DNA of 14,807 nucleotides. It comes from an uncultured Bacteroidota bacterium. Its GTDB lineage: Bacteria; Bacteroidota; Bacteroidia; UBA7662. How positions within the stretch are numbered: position 1 is the stretch's first letter; every line of letters begins with the position of its first letter. Under the pieces are notes generated by a model. It worked only from the letters and a program-made list of their open reading frames with translations. It searched no databases and was not told the DNA's origin. The position numbers were made by a program, and so were the translations under genes. The DNA lies in NCBI GenBank assembly GCA_903908015.1, contig CAIVQI010000058.1, positions 1-14,807 of the forward strand, in the 5' to 3' direction. This document shows, piece by piece, positions 1-6,952 of this stretch.

Positions 1-38
1 CCATCAGTATGAATATAATGTGCTAATCCTCCAATAGA

Positions 39-149
39 TCAGTCAGCCTTGCGTTTGTTGGCCTCCAAAACTTGCCAGAAAAAATAAGCTGTGATCAAAG
101 TCACGGAAACTTTGACAAAAAGCATCATCCAAAATGCGGTGTTACTCAT
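39..149 (-). CDS. 36-aa single-helix membrane protein, putative small subunit of the adjacent NSS transporter
   Basis: Reading the minus strand from the ATG at 149 gives a 36-residue ORF ending in TGA. It starts MSNTAFWMMLFVKV, has one hydrophobic helix at about residues 6-28, and ends with a basic tail (ANKRKAD). The basic C-terminus suggests an N-out, C-in orientation. The ATG lies 9 nt after the stop codon of the sodium symporter, so the two are probably co-transcribed and translationally coupled. In actinobacteria and other bacteria, NSS transporters of the MetP type need a tiny one-helix subunit (MetS; methionine/alanine importer small-subunit family). Length, the N-terminal pattern of small polar residues then paired Met, and gene position all fit that type. 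The assignment rests on position and pattern, not on a database match. No Shine-Dalgarno is visible, as is usual in Bacteroidota. Confidence 0.6.
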   Translation of the reverse strand: MSNTAFWMMLFVKVSVTLITAYFFWQVLEANKRKAD

Positions 150-158
150 GTTTTTGAA

Positions 159-2018
159 TTATTGTTTGGTGGAACGATGATCTTCATCTTCAGCATCTGA
201 TACCTCTGTAACACCCAAACGTTCTCTTCGCACAGTGGCTCGGTATACCTGCCAGGCAATAAAGCCAAATAAGGCCAACAGGCCGAGGCGAGCCATATCG
301 ATGTAAAAAACCCGATTCGTGAAGGCTCCATGCGCAATAGGCGCACCTATGTTCACCTGATCGCCGGCTGAAACAGCTGGCACTGCATCCGGTTCAAAGG
401 AATACTGCTTGGAGGATTGATCGAGTGTTTTGATATGTACCACAAAACCACCCCCTGTTTGACGCTGAATTGAATCAACCGTTCCGCCGACTTCCGCCTC
501 AAATTGGCTGGAAAAGTAGCTGCGATTTGCCACCAATCCTTTGTGGGTGATATTGCCAATGATACTCGACGGGTCTAATTCCCAACCCTCACGAAAGGCA
601 CGAGACCAATCGTTGTTTTTGGGGGTGAACAGCGCACCGAGAAAAACTGCTAGAAGAAATGTTGGTGTAACGTATTTTATGATGGGCTTGTAAATCAGGG
701 GTACTTTCATATCCGCCCCGCGCGTGATTTCAGCCCAGCCTTTGTCGATGCCCAAAACCCATGCAAACAAAATGGTCTCTGCCAAAGCAAAAACAACCAA
801 AGACACCGTGCCCGCCCAATAATCATATTCGTCGAACACCCCTTTATCGAAAAACCAAACCGTGGGCAATCCCATCACCAATACTAAGGCGCCGAACGAC
901 CAAGCGGCTTTGGTTGTTTTCCATCCAAATTCATCCCGCATAAAACCCATCCATGGTGTGCCCATGGCAAGCGATGATGTAATTCCAGCAAAAAATAACA
1001 AACCAAACCACATTGTTCCCGCGACAGTTCCCAAAAGTACCCCCCATTTACTGAACAAAAACGGCATGGTTTGAAATGCCATAGAAAATCCAGCATTTTC
1101 TTTCACCCAGTCCAGTCCGAGATAACCCACTGCAATGGGAATCACAATACTGGCGCCCAATACGATTTCTACAAAACCATTCATCCAACCCGCAGACATT
1201 GCATTCAGGGCAATATCATCTTTCGAACGCACATAGGCCGCATAGCACTGTATTGTCCCCATCCCTACGGATAGCGTAAAGAAAATCTGACCCGCGGCAG
1301 CCAACCAGACTTTTGGATTCCACAAACTGTCGAACTGTGGCTTCCAGAGGTAGTCCATACCCAACCAACTGTTGCAATCGGTGCACCCTTTGGGAGCGCC
1401 CGAACTGCCGAGCGTCCATCCCTTGATGGCGAGAAATAATCCAAAAAACATCAACAAGGGAATTCCAATTTTTGCCACGCGTTCAACCCCACCGCTTAAT
1501 CCACGCGATAATATCCAAACGTTGAGGAACAGACAGGCTACATAAAACACGATTGATTCATACGGTATCCCTGAGGTACTGCTCCCAACATCCACATACT
1601 TCAGAAAAAAAGCAGCCACCTCCGACTGACCCATCGATTGAAAGGTCTGGATGAGACTGTGGTAGACATAGGCCAATGTCCACGATTCAATATAGCAATA
1701 GTAGGCGGCCACAGCGATGTTTGTGAAAATACCAAAAACCCCGAAGTACTTCCAAAACCGACCCCGACCCATTTGATCCAAGATGAAGGGTGTACTGTGA
1801 TTGCCCCTACGGCCACCATATCTGCCTACACCCCATTCTATCCACAAGAGTGGAATGCCCATAACCAGAAAACAAACCAAATAGGGTATAATAAATGCCC
1901 CACCCCCGTTTTGCATGGCCTGAACAGGGAAGCGCAAAAAATTACCCAAACCAATGGCATTTCCCGCCATGGCGAGAATTAAACCTATTCGGGAACCCCA
2001 GGAATCTTTATCGGACAT
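159..2018 (-). CDS. LeuT-like sodium-dependent amino-acid symporter (NSS/SLC6 family) with periplasmic insertion
   Basis: This 619-aa inner-membrane protein is very close in sequence to the LeuT group of Na+:amino-acid symporters. TM1 carries AGNAIGLGNFLRFP (N20, A21, N26 and R29 correspond to the LeuT Na1/substrate site and extracellular gate). TM3 has YYCYIESW (Y107 like LeuT Y108), TM6 has GQIFFTLSVGMG (F247, T248, S250), TM7 has N280 and E284, and TM8 has AGITSS (T347, S348, Na2 site). E284 matches the LeuT glutamate that makes transport chloride-independent. Two side-chain pocket positions differ from LeuT: Met253 replaces Phe259 and Met352 replaces Ile359. Helices match LeuT TM1-TM11, then about 100 beta-rich residues (466-570) are inserted before TM12 (575-593) and an acidic tail. 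Usual bacterial members have 440-520 residues. Substrate is unknown; a neutral amino acid is likely. Confidence 0.95.
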   Translation of the reverse strand: MSDKDSWGSRIGLILAMAGNAIGLGNFLRFPVQAMQNGGGAFIIPYLVCFLVMGIPLLWIEWGVGRYGGRRGNHSTPFILDQMGRGRFWKYFGVFGIFTNIAVAAYYCYIESWTLAYVYHSLIQTFQSMGQSEVAAFFLKYVDVGSSTSGIPYESIVFYVACLFLNVWILSRGLSGGVERVAKIGIPLLMFFGLFLAIKGWTLGSSGAPKGCTDCNSWLGMDYLWKPQFDSLWNPKVWLAAAGQIFFTLSVGMGTIQCYAAYVRSKDDIALNAMSAGWMNGFVEIVLGASIVIPIAVGYLGLDWVKENAGFSMAFQTMPFLFSKWGVLLGTVAGTMWFGLLFFAGITSSLAMGTPWMGFMRDEFGWKTTKAAWSFGALVLVMGLPTVWFFDKGVFDEYDYWAGTVSLVVFALAETILFAWVLGIDKGWAEITRGADMKVPLIYKPIIKYVTPTFLLAVFLGALFTPKNNDWSRAFREGWELDPSSIIGNITHKGLVANRSYFSSQFEAEVGGTVDSIQRQTGGGFVVHIKTLDQSSKQYSFEPDAVPAVSAGDQVNIGAPIAHGAFTNRVFYIDMARLGLLALFGFIAWQVYRATVRRERLGVTEVSDAEDEDHRSTKQ

Positions 2019-2048
2019 GAGACATTTGATTTATAGGTGAAGCAGCGT

Positions 2049-2079
2049 CAAACATAATGTATAGAGATGGGAATGACAA
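2049..2079 (-). promoter_or_regulatory. Bacteroidota-type promoter of the NSS transporter gene
   Basis: On the minus strand, TTG (2079-2077) is followed after 20 nt by TATGTTTG (2056-2049), an exact match to the TAnnTTTG -7 element with a -33 TTG at normal spacing. Transcription should start around 2042, giving a leader of about 24 nt before the ATG at 2018. The element begins only 8 bp beyond the stop codon of the upstream reductase gene, so the transporter can be expressed separately from that operon. Confidence 0.7.
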
Positions 2080-2086
2080 ATGAAGA

Positions 2087-2989
2087 CTAATGAACATGAG
2101 GTCCCAAAACGGCTGTCAAGCCCTGATCAAGGGGAATCGGGTAATAGTTGATCTTCGATCTGGCTTTGTCCAATAGAAAACCAGTTCGGCGTGGACGAAG
2201 CTCAGCCCCGGGCAGATCGGAACTGGATACGGGCTGAACTTTCTCCATGCTCAGGCCCAAATGTTGGGCTACCCGTCCGACCAATTCGACTATGCTCACT
2301 TCATCCTGTCCGGAAATATGAAAAATCCCACGCTCTCGTTTCATCGCAATTTCCACGCAGGCTTGGGCGAGGTCTCCGACGAATGTCGGCATCCGAATCT
2401 GATCATTGACCACCCGGACTTCGTCGCCCGACTGGAGTAGTTTCACAGCCCATGAAACAATGTTTGAACGACCAGCCGGCACTTCATGTCCGTAGACCAG
2501 TATGGTGCGCACCACAGCCCATGAAATCTCACTGTCTTTTAGGAGTAGTTCGGCTGCAGCCTTAGACCTTCCATAGACGCTGATGGGCGATACAGGATCG
2601 GTTTCCGAATAAGGACCCGATAATCCATCGAACACGAAATCGGTCGAAAGGTGCACCAAATGAATTCCAAATCGGGCGCAAACACCAACCATGTTTGCCA
2701 CTGCCCCCACATTAAGGCGTCGGCACCGGAGTGGCTGTTGCTCGGCCATGTCCACCTGGGTGAGGGCGGCGGTGTGGATGATGGCATCCGGTCTGTAACG
2801 TCCGCAAACTTCCAGAACTTGATGCTCGCTCATCACATCCATAGGAACATAATGGTATCCCTCCAACTGAATGTGGCGATTGGGTCCTAAAGAGGTGGCA
2901 ATCAGCTCAACGTCTGTGCGCGCCCTAAGGAATTCGATCAAACGATTTCCCAAAAGGCCATTGCAGCCTGTGACCAAAATTCTGACCAT
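2087..2989 (-). CDS. RmlD-like NAD(P)-dependent sugar-nucleotide reductase (extended SDR family)
   Basis: This 300-aa cytosolic protein belongs to the extended short-chain dehydrogenase/reductase group closest to dTDP-4-dehydrorhamnose reductase (RmlD, substrate-binding family). The N-terminal Rossmann motif is VTGCNGLLG (residues 6-14). The catalytic set is visible as STDFVF (S115/T116) and YGRSK (Y139, K143). It also has the family segments HTAALTQVD and VYGRSKAAAE. I chose the ATG at 2989: it places the beta-strand MVRILVTG at the N-terminus and overlaps the TGA of the PspC-like gene by one base (TGATG). An in-frame extension to 3136 would add 49 residues that overlap that gene. Other dTDP-rhamnose pathway genes are absent, so a rhamnose role is not shown; Bacteroidota carry several such stand-alone reductases. 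Confidence 0.9.
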   Translation of the reverse strand: MVRILVTGCNGLLGNRLIEFLRARTDVELIATSLGPNRHIQLEGYHYVPMDVMSEHQVLEVCGRYRPDAIIHTAALTQVDMAEQQPLRCRRLNVGAVANMVGVCARFGIHLVHLSTDFVFDGLSGPYSETDPVSPISVYGRSKAAAELLLKDSEISWAVVRTILVYGHEVPAGRSNIVSWAVKLLQSGDEVRVVNDQIRMPTFVGDLAQACVEIAMKRERGIFHISGQDEVSIVELVGRVAQHLGLSMEKVQPVSSSDLPGAELRPRRTGFLLDKARSKINYYPIPLDQGLTAVLGPHVH

Positions 2990-3213
2990 CACTCTACCAA
3001 GCAGCGGCTTCTTTTCAGGTACTGTCTGATGTGCAGCCAAAAGGCCGCTATGAGGTAGAGCGGTACTGATGAACCATAAGAAAATAAAGAAACGTACACG
3101 AACACAATCCTGATTCTGTCGAGGGGTATTCCCCAAGTGTCACCAATGAACGAGCACACCCCAAAGAACTGAAGTTGACTCATGTCTTTAAGATAGTCAA
3201 GCTGTTTGTGCAT
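2989..3213 (-). CDS. PspC-domain mini-protein (single-domain membrane protein)
   Basis: This 74-aa protein has a recognisable PspC domain: FFGVCSFIGDTWGIPLDRIR (residues 16-35), corresponding to the GVC..iA..lgi....vR motif, followed by a hydrophobic segment at about 36-60 (FVYVSLFSYGSS...YLIAAFWL) and a basic end (RQYLKRSR). PspC proteins sit in the inner membrane and in Proteobacteria sense envelope stress. Lone short versions are common in Bacteroidota and their role is not known. The start at 3213 overlaps the end of the DUF2851 gene by 17 nt; a second ATG at 3183 would begin 13 nt after that stop. I prefer the longer form because the residues before FFGVC look like part of the domain. 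The stop codon overlaps the start of the reductase gene. Confidence 0.8.
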   Translation of the reverse strand: MHKQLDYLKDMSQLQFFGVCSFIGDTWGIPLDRIRIVFVYVSLFSYGSSVPLYLIAAFWLHIRQYLKRSRCLVE

Positions 3214-4402
3214 AAGGCTTATTCAATGTTCTGGTTATCAAAAACGCTCCAACGGCACATTCTAAACAACGACGTGGCCAACAATAGTCATTCATCTGGT
3301 GGATCATGCCTTGAGATCGGAGGGCACTGTCGGCATAAACATCCAAAGATGCAAAAATATTTGTGAATCTGTTTTTTTCTGGACCCAATTGTTCGAGCCA
3401 TTGAACTGCGCGATCTTGTACTTGAGGCCAGTGGTTTTGCTCACCATAACAAAATATAGCCGGAATAAGTCCATTGATGATGAACACCTGAAGGGTAGTC
3501 GGAGATAAACAGTCATCGGGCTGTGGCAATAGATTCGATCTGGGCTGGAGCACTGCGGCATTTCGAAACAGCGCCCTGACCTGGGCTGGATGAGAGGTTG
3601 CCATCAATGCAAAAGCATTTGGAAGTCCGTGAGCCACCAATATGGCCAATGGCTTCAGTTTTTTTTCTGGGAAGGAAACAGGTCGCATGCGCAAGCGCCG
3701 GAGGCGAATCGTGGAAGTTCTGCTTCCGACCCGATCATTCATGAGTGCCCAGATACGATCGAACTGACCCTGACATGCCCTTATTTCGGACATCGGAATG
3801 GAAAGTGCCATTTGTTCCATGGCGTGGCTGTTCACCTTCATGCCGAAACTTCTGGCCAATCCCACCCAAATGGCATGGTCCCAGTCGCCCCCGGATCGTT
3901 GGAGATACGAGCGAAAACGCCGGGTATGTTGCTCGAGTCGCGCCAAGCCTCCCCGGTCCAACATAGCGAAATAGCGACTTCGATCGACCAAACCCCGCTG
4001 AGATGCGCAGGGAAATTCGCCGCGATCCGACATCAGTTGCCTGTAATGATCGAGAATACTGCCGTCCACCCAAGGCTTCAGTACAAATGTATCTACTTCT
4101 GAACCGTCTGAGCGCGTGGCAGATTGACTACCCTCCCATACAACATGCAGAATCACCTGATTATACGCTGGATCGAGTTGGTGGCGATGACGGTACCACT
4201 CCATGGCATGCCAGTGCATTGCCACCGCACCGGTCCACCACAACTTCCCGATGCGCAGCTGCGCACCAAGAAAATCGGGGCCTGCATCGCGGTTGTGCTG
4301 CCCAGGCGACTCCAACCAAATTCGTTCACCCGACTGGGTATGCCATGCCCCAGGCCTCATCAGCCTGTTGTTCCATATGAAATGCATGACCGCCTCGTTC
4401 AT
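3197..4402 (-). CDS. DUF2851 family protein
   Basis: This 401-aa protein has the hallmarks of the Bacteroidota DUF2851 family. The N-terminus is MNEAVMHFIWNNRLM, followed by a segment describing the core fold (ESPGQHNRDAGPDF, then GAVAMHWHAMEW and VILHVVWEG). The spaced acidic residues and His-x-His-x-Met-Glu-Trp motif followed by a His-Val-Val-Trp strand recall a nuclease-like arrangement. That is my inference; no activity is established for the family as far as I know. The C-terminal part contains two Cys near the end (NDYCWPRRCLECAVGAFLI), a feature that could bind metal. The gene is first in a tight run with the PspC-like and RmlD-like genes. No signal peptide or membrane segment is seen, so it is likely cytosolic. 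Confidence 0.85.
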   Translation of the reverse strand: MNEAVMHFIWNNRLMRPGAWHTQSGERIWLESPGQHNRDAGPDFLGAQLRIGKLWWTGAVAMHWHAMEWYRHRHQLDPAYNQVILHVVWEGSQSATRSDGSEVDTFVLKPWVDGSILDHYRQLMSDRGEFPCASQRGLVDRSRYFAMLDRGGLARLEQHTRRFRSYLQRSGGDWDHAIWVGLARSFGMKVNSHAMEQMALSIPMSEIRACQGQFDRIWALMNDRVGSRTSTIRLRRLRMRPVSFPEKKLKPLAILVAHGLPNAFALMATSHPAQVRALFRNAAVLQPRSNLLPQPDDCLSPTTLQVFIINGLIPAIFCYGEQNHWPQVQDRAVQWLEQLGPEKNRFTNIFASLDVYADSALRSQGMIHQMNDYCWPRRCLECAVGAFLITRTLNKPYAQTA

Positions 4403-4532
4403 GATGCAAATTTGCCTACCCCGATGCAGTTTGCCAAATCAATCTGAAAGCATGCGCAAAATTCAATAAAAAACAGTCAATAACACATGTTTTACTAAAC
4501 ACATATGGGCCGGATGCAAAAAGCGACCTGGG

Positions 4533-4569
4533 CAAAAAAAAAGCAACTGCTTCGATGCAGTTGCTTTTT
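4533..4569 (-). terminator. Rho-independent terminator after tRNA-Pro
   Basis: A near-perfect inverted repeat of 13 bp (arms 4538-4550 and 4557-4569, core GCAACTGC / GCAGTTGC) encloses a 6-nt loop. On the minus strand it ends in an unbroken run of T residues. The first base of the stem is the last A of the tRNA CCA end, so the hairpin begins directly at the mature 3' terminus. It can end transcripts from the tRNA promoter and any read-through from the GH3-lysE unit. Confidence 0.85.
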
Positions 4570-4646
4570 GGTCGGGGTGACTGGATTCGAACCAGCGACC
4601 TCACGCCCCCCAGACGTGTACGCTAACCGGACTGCGCTACACCCCG
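4569..4646 (-). tRNA. tRNA-Pro (anticodon GGG)
   Basis: The minus strand folds into a full cloverleaf. The acceptor stem pairs CGGGGTG with CACCCCG, with discriminator A and an encoded CCA at 4571-4569. The D stem is GCGC/GCGT. The anticodon stem CACGT/GCGTG holds loop CTGGGGG, so the anticodon is GGG (proline codons CCC and CCU). The T arm is GCTGG-TTCGAAT-CCAGT. The variable loop has 5 nt. The body spans 4572-4646 (75 nt). All invariant positions needed for a working elongator tRNA are present. Confidence 0.97.
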
Positions 4647-4662
4647 AACTTCTAAGGGAGCG

Positions 4663-4670
4663 CAAATATA
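4663..4670 (-). promoter_or_regulatory. -7 element of the tRNA-Pro promoter
   Basis: TATATTTG on the minus strand is an exact TAnnTTTG match, 16 nt before the tRNA 5' end, which predicts a leader of about 10 nt for RNase P to remove. No TTG is found at the usual distance of about 19-21 nt upstream, so the -33 part is weak or absent. The element lies just after the lysE-family stop codon at 4679. Confidence 0.55.
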
Positions 4671-4678
4671 GGTAAATG

Positions 4679-5326
4679 CTAAAAAAAATTGCGTTTCAAC
4701 CAAAAAACTTGGAGCAAAAGGGATATCCCGAAGCCCATCAGCACCAGTCCAGTGATGCGGTTGAGCCATAGCACCCGGGCCCGACTAAGCCAAGGCCTGA
4801 GGCGTCGGGCCAGATAGGACTTCAGCAGGTCGGTCACGAGTACTGCGCTCAGCGTTCCTCCAAAAAAAGCCATGTCATCGACCTGTTCATAAGTGGGTAG
4901 CGCACTGACCCAAGTTGACAGTCCAAGCCAATATACCATTGTAAACGGATTAAGTAGATTGAGAAGAAAACCCCTGACCACCAAGAGTCCTTTGCCACCA
5001 GATACAGATTCATAGCGATTGGTCGCCTCATGGGGCGAAGTAGTTGGACGGGAGGCCAGCAAGTAAACCCCATAAAACAGCATGAACAATCCACCGCATA
5101 TACCCAAAAGCCGCTGATTCTCAGGGATGGCCACGAGGCCTGTTAGTCCGTAGTAACACAACCCCACCACCACCACATCGCTGAGAAGGGTTCCCAGCGC
5201 AATTTGGGCACCTGCCCTAAAACCTCGCGTGATGCTGATCTGCAACAGGGCAAAAAAAACGGGGCCAATGAGCACCGATAACATCATGCCAAAGCCGAAT
5301 CCTTGGATATAGGGATGGGGCATCAT
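4679..5326 (-). CDS. LysE/RhtB-family amino-acid exporter
   Basis: This 215-aa inner-membrane protein matches the LysE/RhtB translocator family in length and pattern. Its N-terminal helix contains GFGFGMMLSVLIGPVFFALL, the conserved Gly-x-x-x-GP segment. A ITRGFRAGAQIALGTLLSD loop follows, then about five more helices, including FLLNLLNPFTMVYWLGLSTW, the Asn-Pro segment typical of the family. Members export amino acids or small metabolites by proton-driven exchange. The ATG at 5326 overlaps the GH3 stop codon by 4 nt (ATGA); a second ATG three bases later would overlap by 1 nt. Translation is therefore almost certainly coupled to the GH3 gene. Substrate cannot be read from the sequence. It has an AT-rich, basic C-terminus (WLKRNFF) and ends 32 bp before the tRNA gene. 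Confidence 0.9.
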   Translation of the reverse strand: MMPHPYIQGFGFGMMLSVLIGPVFFALLQISITRGFRAGAQIALGTLLSDVVVVGLCYYGLTGLVAIPENQRLLGICGGLFMLFYGVYLLASRPTTSPHEATNRYESVSGGKGLLVVRGFLLNLLNPFTMVYWLGLSTWVSALPTYEQVDDMAFFGGTLSAVLVTDLLKSYLARRLRPWLSRARVLWLNRITGLVLMGFGISLLLQVFWLKRNFF

Positions 5327-6870
5327 GTGCCGTTACCCTCCCTTTTTTCGCGCAAAAAGTTGATCCAGGCCTTTTGCACATCACCCTGCAACACCCGGGG
5401 AAATTTCCTTTGCGCGTCAAGCATCCCCCGTTGCTCCATCCAATGCAAAAACCAGCTTTGGGGAATAAAATCGACTTTGAATTGAGAAAGGGCAAATTGG
5501 CGTTCCACTGCATAGTCGTCGTTCAGTGCAGACAGTTCCTCATCGAGCCAACGCGCGGCCTGTTCCTCAGAAATATGGACATCGCAGCCAATATACCAAT
5601 GGTGTCCGAGTCCGTCGTTTCCTTCGATCGCATGTACTGTAAATTCCCCCAAAGAAACTCCGAGTCGCGCCGATAGTTGCAATATGGCGGCATTCATGTT
5701 GTCATGTGACAGATGTTCGCCACACAAGCTCAAAAACTGTCGTGTGCGGCCGGTCAGAACAACTTCATGGTGTGCGGCAGAGGTCAACCGGATGGTATCT
5801 CCGATCAGGTAGCGCCAAGCTCCGGCACATGTGGTGATCAGGGGCGCGTATTCCTCTCCCTCCGATAGCTGTTCGACTCGCAAGGCCTCAAATCCGGGCC
5901 TCGGCGAACCTTCCTCATCAAAATTGGAACGGTTAAATGGGATGAATTCGAAGAAAATCCCATGATTGAGGTTAAGTCGCATTCCCTGGCGGACATCACT
6001 GTGACGGGTATCATAGGCGAGGAATCCTTCTGATGCCAGATAAGTTTCGATAAGAATCAGTGGTTGGGCCGTACAACGAGCCAAACGGTTAAGGTAGGGT
6101 TGAATGGATACGCCTCCATAGGTACAAACCTTGAGATTGGGCCATATATCATGGATGGTTTGAAGGTGGTAACGATCAATGATCTGCTCCATCAGCCATA
6201 CCAGCCAAGTCGAAGACCCTGTGATGATCCACACATCCCATTCCGGCGCCTTTTGCACCATGGCTTCAATACGCTGTTTCCAGTCGTCGAGTCGGGCGAT
6301 TCGTCTGCCTGGACTAAAAAATGGCTCGAACCAGAGAGGAACCTTTGACAAGGTGATGCCGCTTAGGTCACCATAGTAGTGATCCCCATCCCCCTTCAAA
6401 CGGGTGCTGCCACCCAGCATGAGTACCTTCTTGGTATACAATTCGGAGGGGAGGTTGTATTGAGCGAGCAGATCCAATTGGCTAAGCGATACCCTACGCA
6501 TCGAACGAAGCATGTCTGAGGTCACAGGAATATATTTGCTCGGTGCTCCGGTTGTGCCCGAACTCAAAGCAAAATAGGGTGTCCTGCCCGGCCAACTGAT
6601 GTCTGCTTGTCCGGCGAGCTGCTTCGACCACCAAAGATCGAATATGCGGTTGTAGTCGTGCCAATCGACCCTTCTGGCAAATTCAGCAGAAATTTCGGGG
6701 TGATTCAATAGTGACCCGAATCCATAATAACGTCCGAATTGAGTGTCCTTGGCCCGATCCAACAACTTGCGCAAAACACGCTCCTGCTGCTTGAGTGGGG
6801 CGGGTTGGGGCAACTTCAGTCGTGCCCGTGTTTTGAGAGCGCCTTTCAGCACACCACCAATGATGCCCAT
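5323..6870 (-). CDS. GH3-family adenylate-forming acyl-amino-acid synthetase-like protein
   Basis: This 515-aa protein belongs to the GH3 family, known from plants as acyl-acid amido synthetases that activate a carboxylate with ATP and join it to an amino acid. The bacterial members are uncharacterised. Visible ATP-site motifs are FALSSGTTGAPSKYIP (phosphate-binding loop, S103-G108), the middle motif ETYLASEGFLAYD, and YLIGDTIRLTS, whose Asp would bind the ribose. The hinge and the short C-terminal domain follow (about 385-515). Length is normal for bacterial members. The ATG at 6870 precedes a basic helix (LKGALKTRARLKL), which could be a membrane-contact segment. It is the first gene of a two-gene unit with the LysE-type exporter and is divergent from the GMC gene. 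Acyl and amino substrates are unknown. Confidence 0.92.
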   Translation of the reverse strand: MGIIGGVLKGALKTRARLKLPQPAPLKQQERVLRKLLDRAKDTQFGRYYGFGSLLNHPEISAEFARRVDWHDYNRIFDLWWSKQLAGQADISWPGRTPYFALSSGTTGAPSKYIPVTSDMLRSMRRVSLSQLDLLAQYNLPSELYTKKVLMLGGSTRLKGDGDHYYGDLSGITLSKVPLWFEPFFSPGRRIARLDDWKQRIEAMVQKAPEWDVWIITGSSTWLVWLMEQIIDRYHLQTIHDIWPNLKVCTYGGVSIQPYLNRLARCTAQPLILIETYLASEGFLAYDTRHSDVRQGMRLNLNHGIFFEFIPFNRSNFDEEGSPRPGFEALRVEQLSEGEEYAPLITTCAGAWRYLIGDTIRLTSAAHHEVVLTGRTRQFLSLCGEHLSHDNMNAAILQLSARLGVSLGEFTVHAIEGNDGLGHHWYIGCDVHISEEQAARWLDEELSALNDDYAVERQFALSQFKVDFIPQSWFLHWMEQRGMLDAQRKFPRVLQGDVQKAWINFLREKREGNGT

Positions 6871-6908
6871 GTTTTATAGTGAAATGAAGTGACCGCTGTT
6901 GCGTTGGT

Positions 6909-6916
6909 CAAAATTA
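6909..6916 (-). promoter_or_regulatory. Candidate -7 element of the GH3-lysE operon
   Basis: TAATTTTG on the minus strand matches TAnnTTTG and lies 38 nt before the GH3 start codon, predicting a leader of about 30 nt. A TTG is found 15 nt upstream, shorter than the usual 19-21 nt, so the -33 part is uncertain. It shares the 82-bp divergent spacer with the GMC promoter candidate. Confidence 0.45.
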
Positions 6917-6948
6917 TTGAATCATCTTACACAAACATCCTATTTTTG
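6917..6948 (+). promoter_or_regulatory. Candidate promoter of the GMC oxidoreductase gene
   Basis: TTG at 6917-6919 and TATTTTTG at 6941-6948 are separated by 21 nt and match the Bacteroidota -33/-7 pattern. The -7 box ends only 4 nt before the ATG at 6953, so the predicted start of transcription falls at or inside the start codon, implying a leaderless mRNA. The match could be chance in this AT-rich spacer. Confidence 0.35.
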
Positions 6949-6952
6949 AGGA

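Noticed and set aside
1..38. Possible terminator after the transporter and small ORF.
   Set aside because: No stem-loop with a T run is visible in the 38 bp available.
2990..3136. In-frame 49-codon N-terminal extension of the RmlD-like reductase.
   Set aside because: It overlaps the PspC-like gene in another frame, reads as non-homologous sequence, and the Rossmann strand begins at the ATG at 2989.
3590..4102. 170-codon plus-strand open frame.
   Set aside because: It lies wholly inside the DUF2851 gene on the other strand and its translation has no recognisable domain.
4435..4442. TTGATTTG on the minus strand as -7 box of the DUF2851 operon.
   Set aside because: It misses the key A of TAnnTTTG, and although a TTG lies about 21 nt upstream, the match is too weak to list as a promoter.
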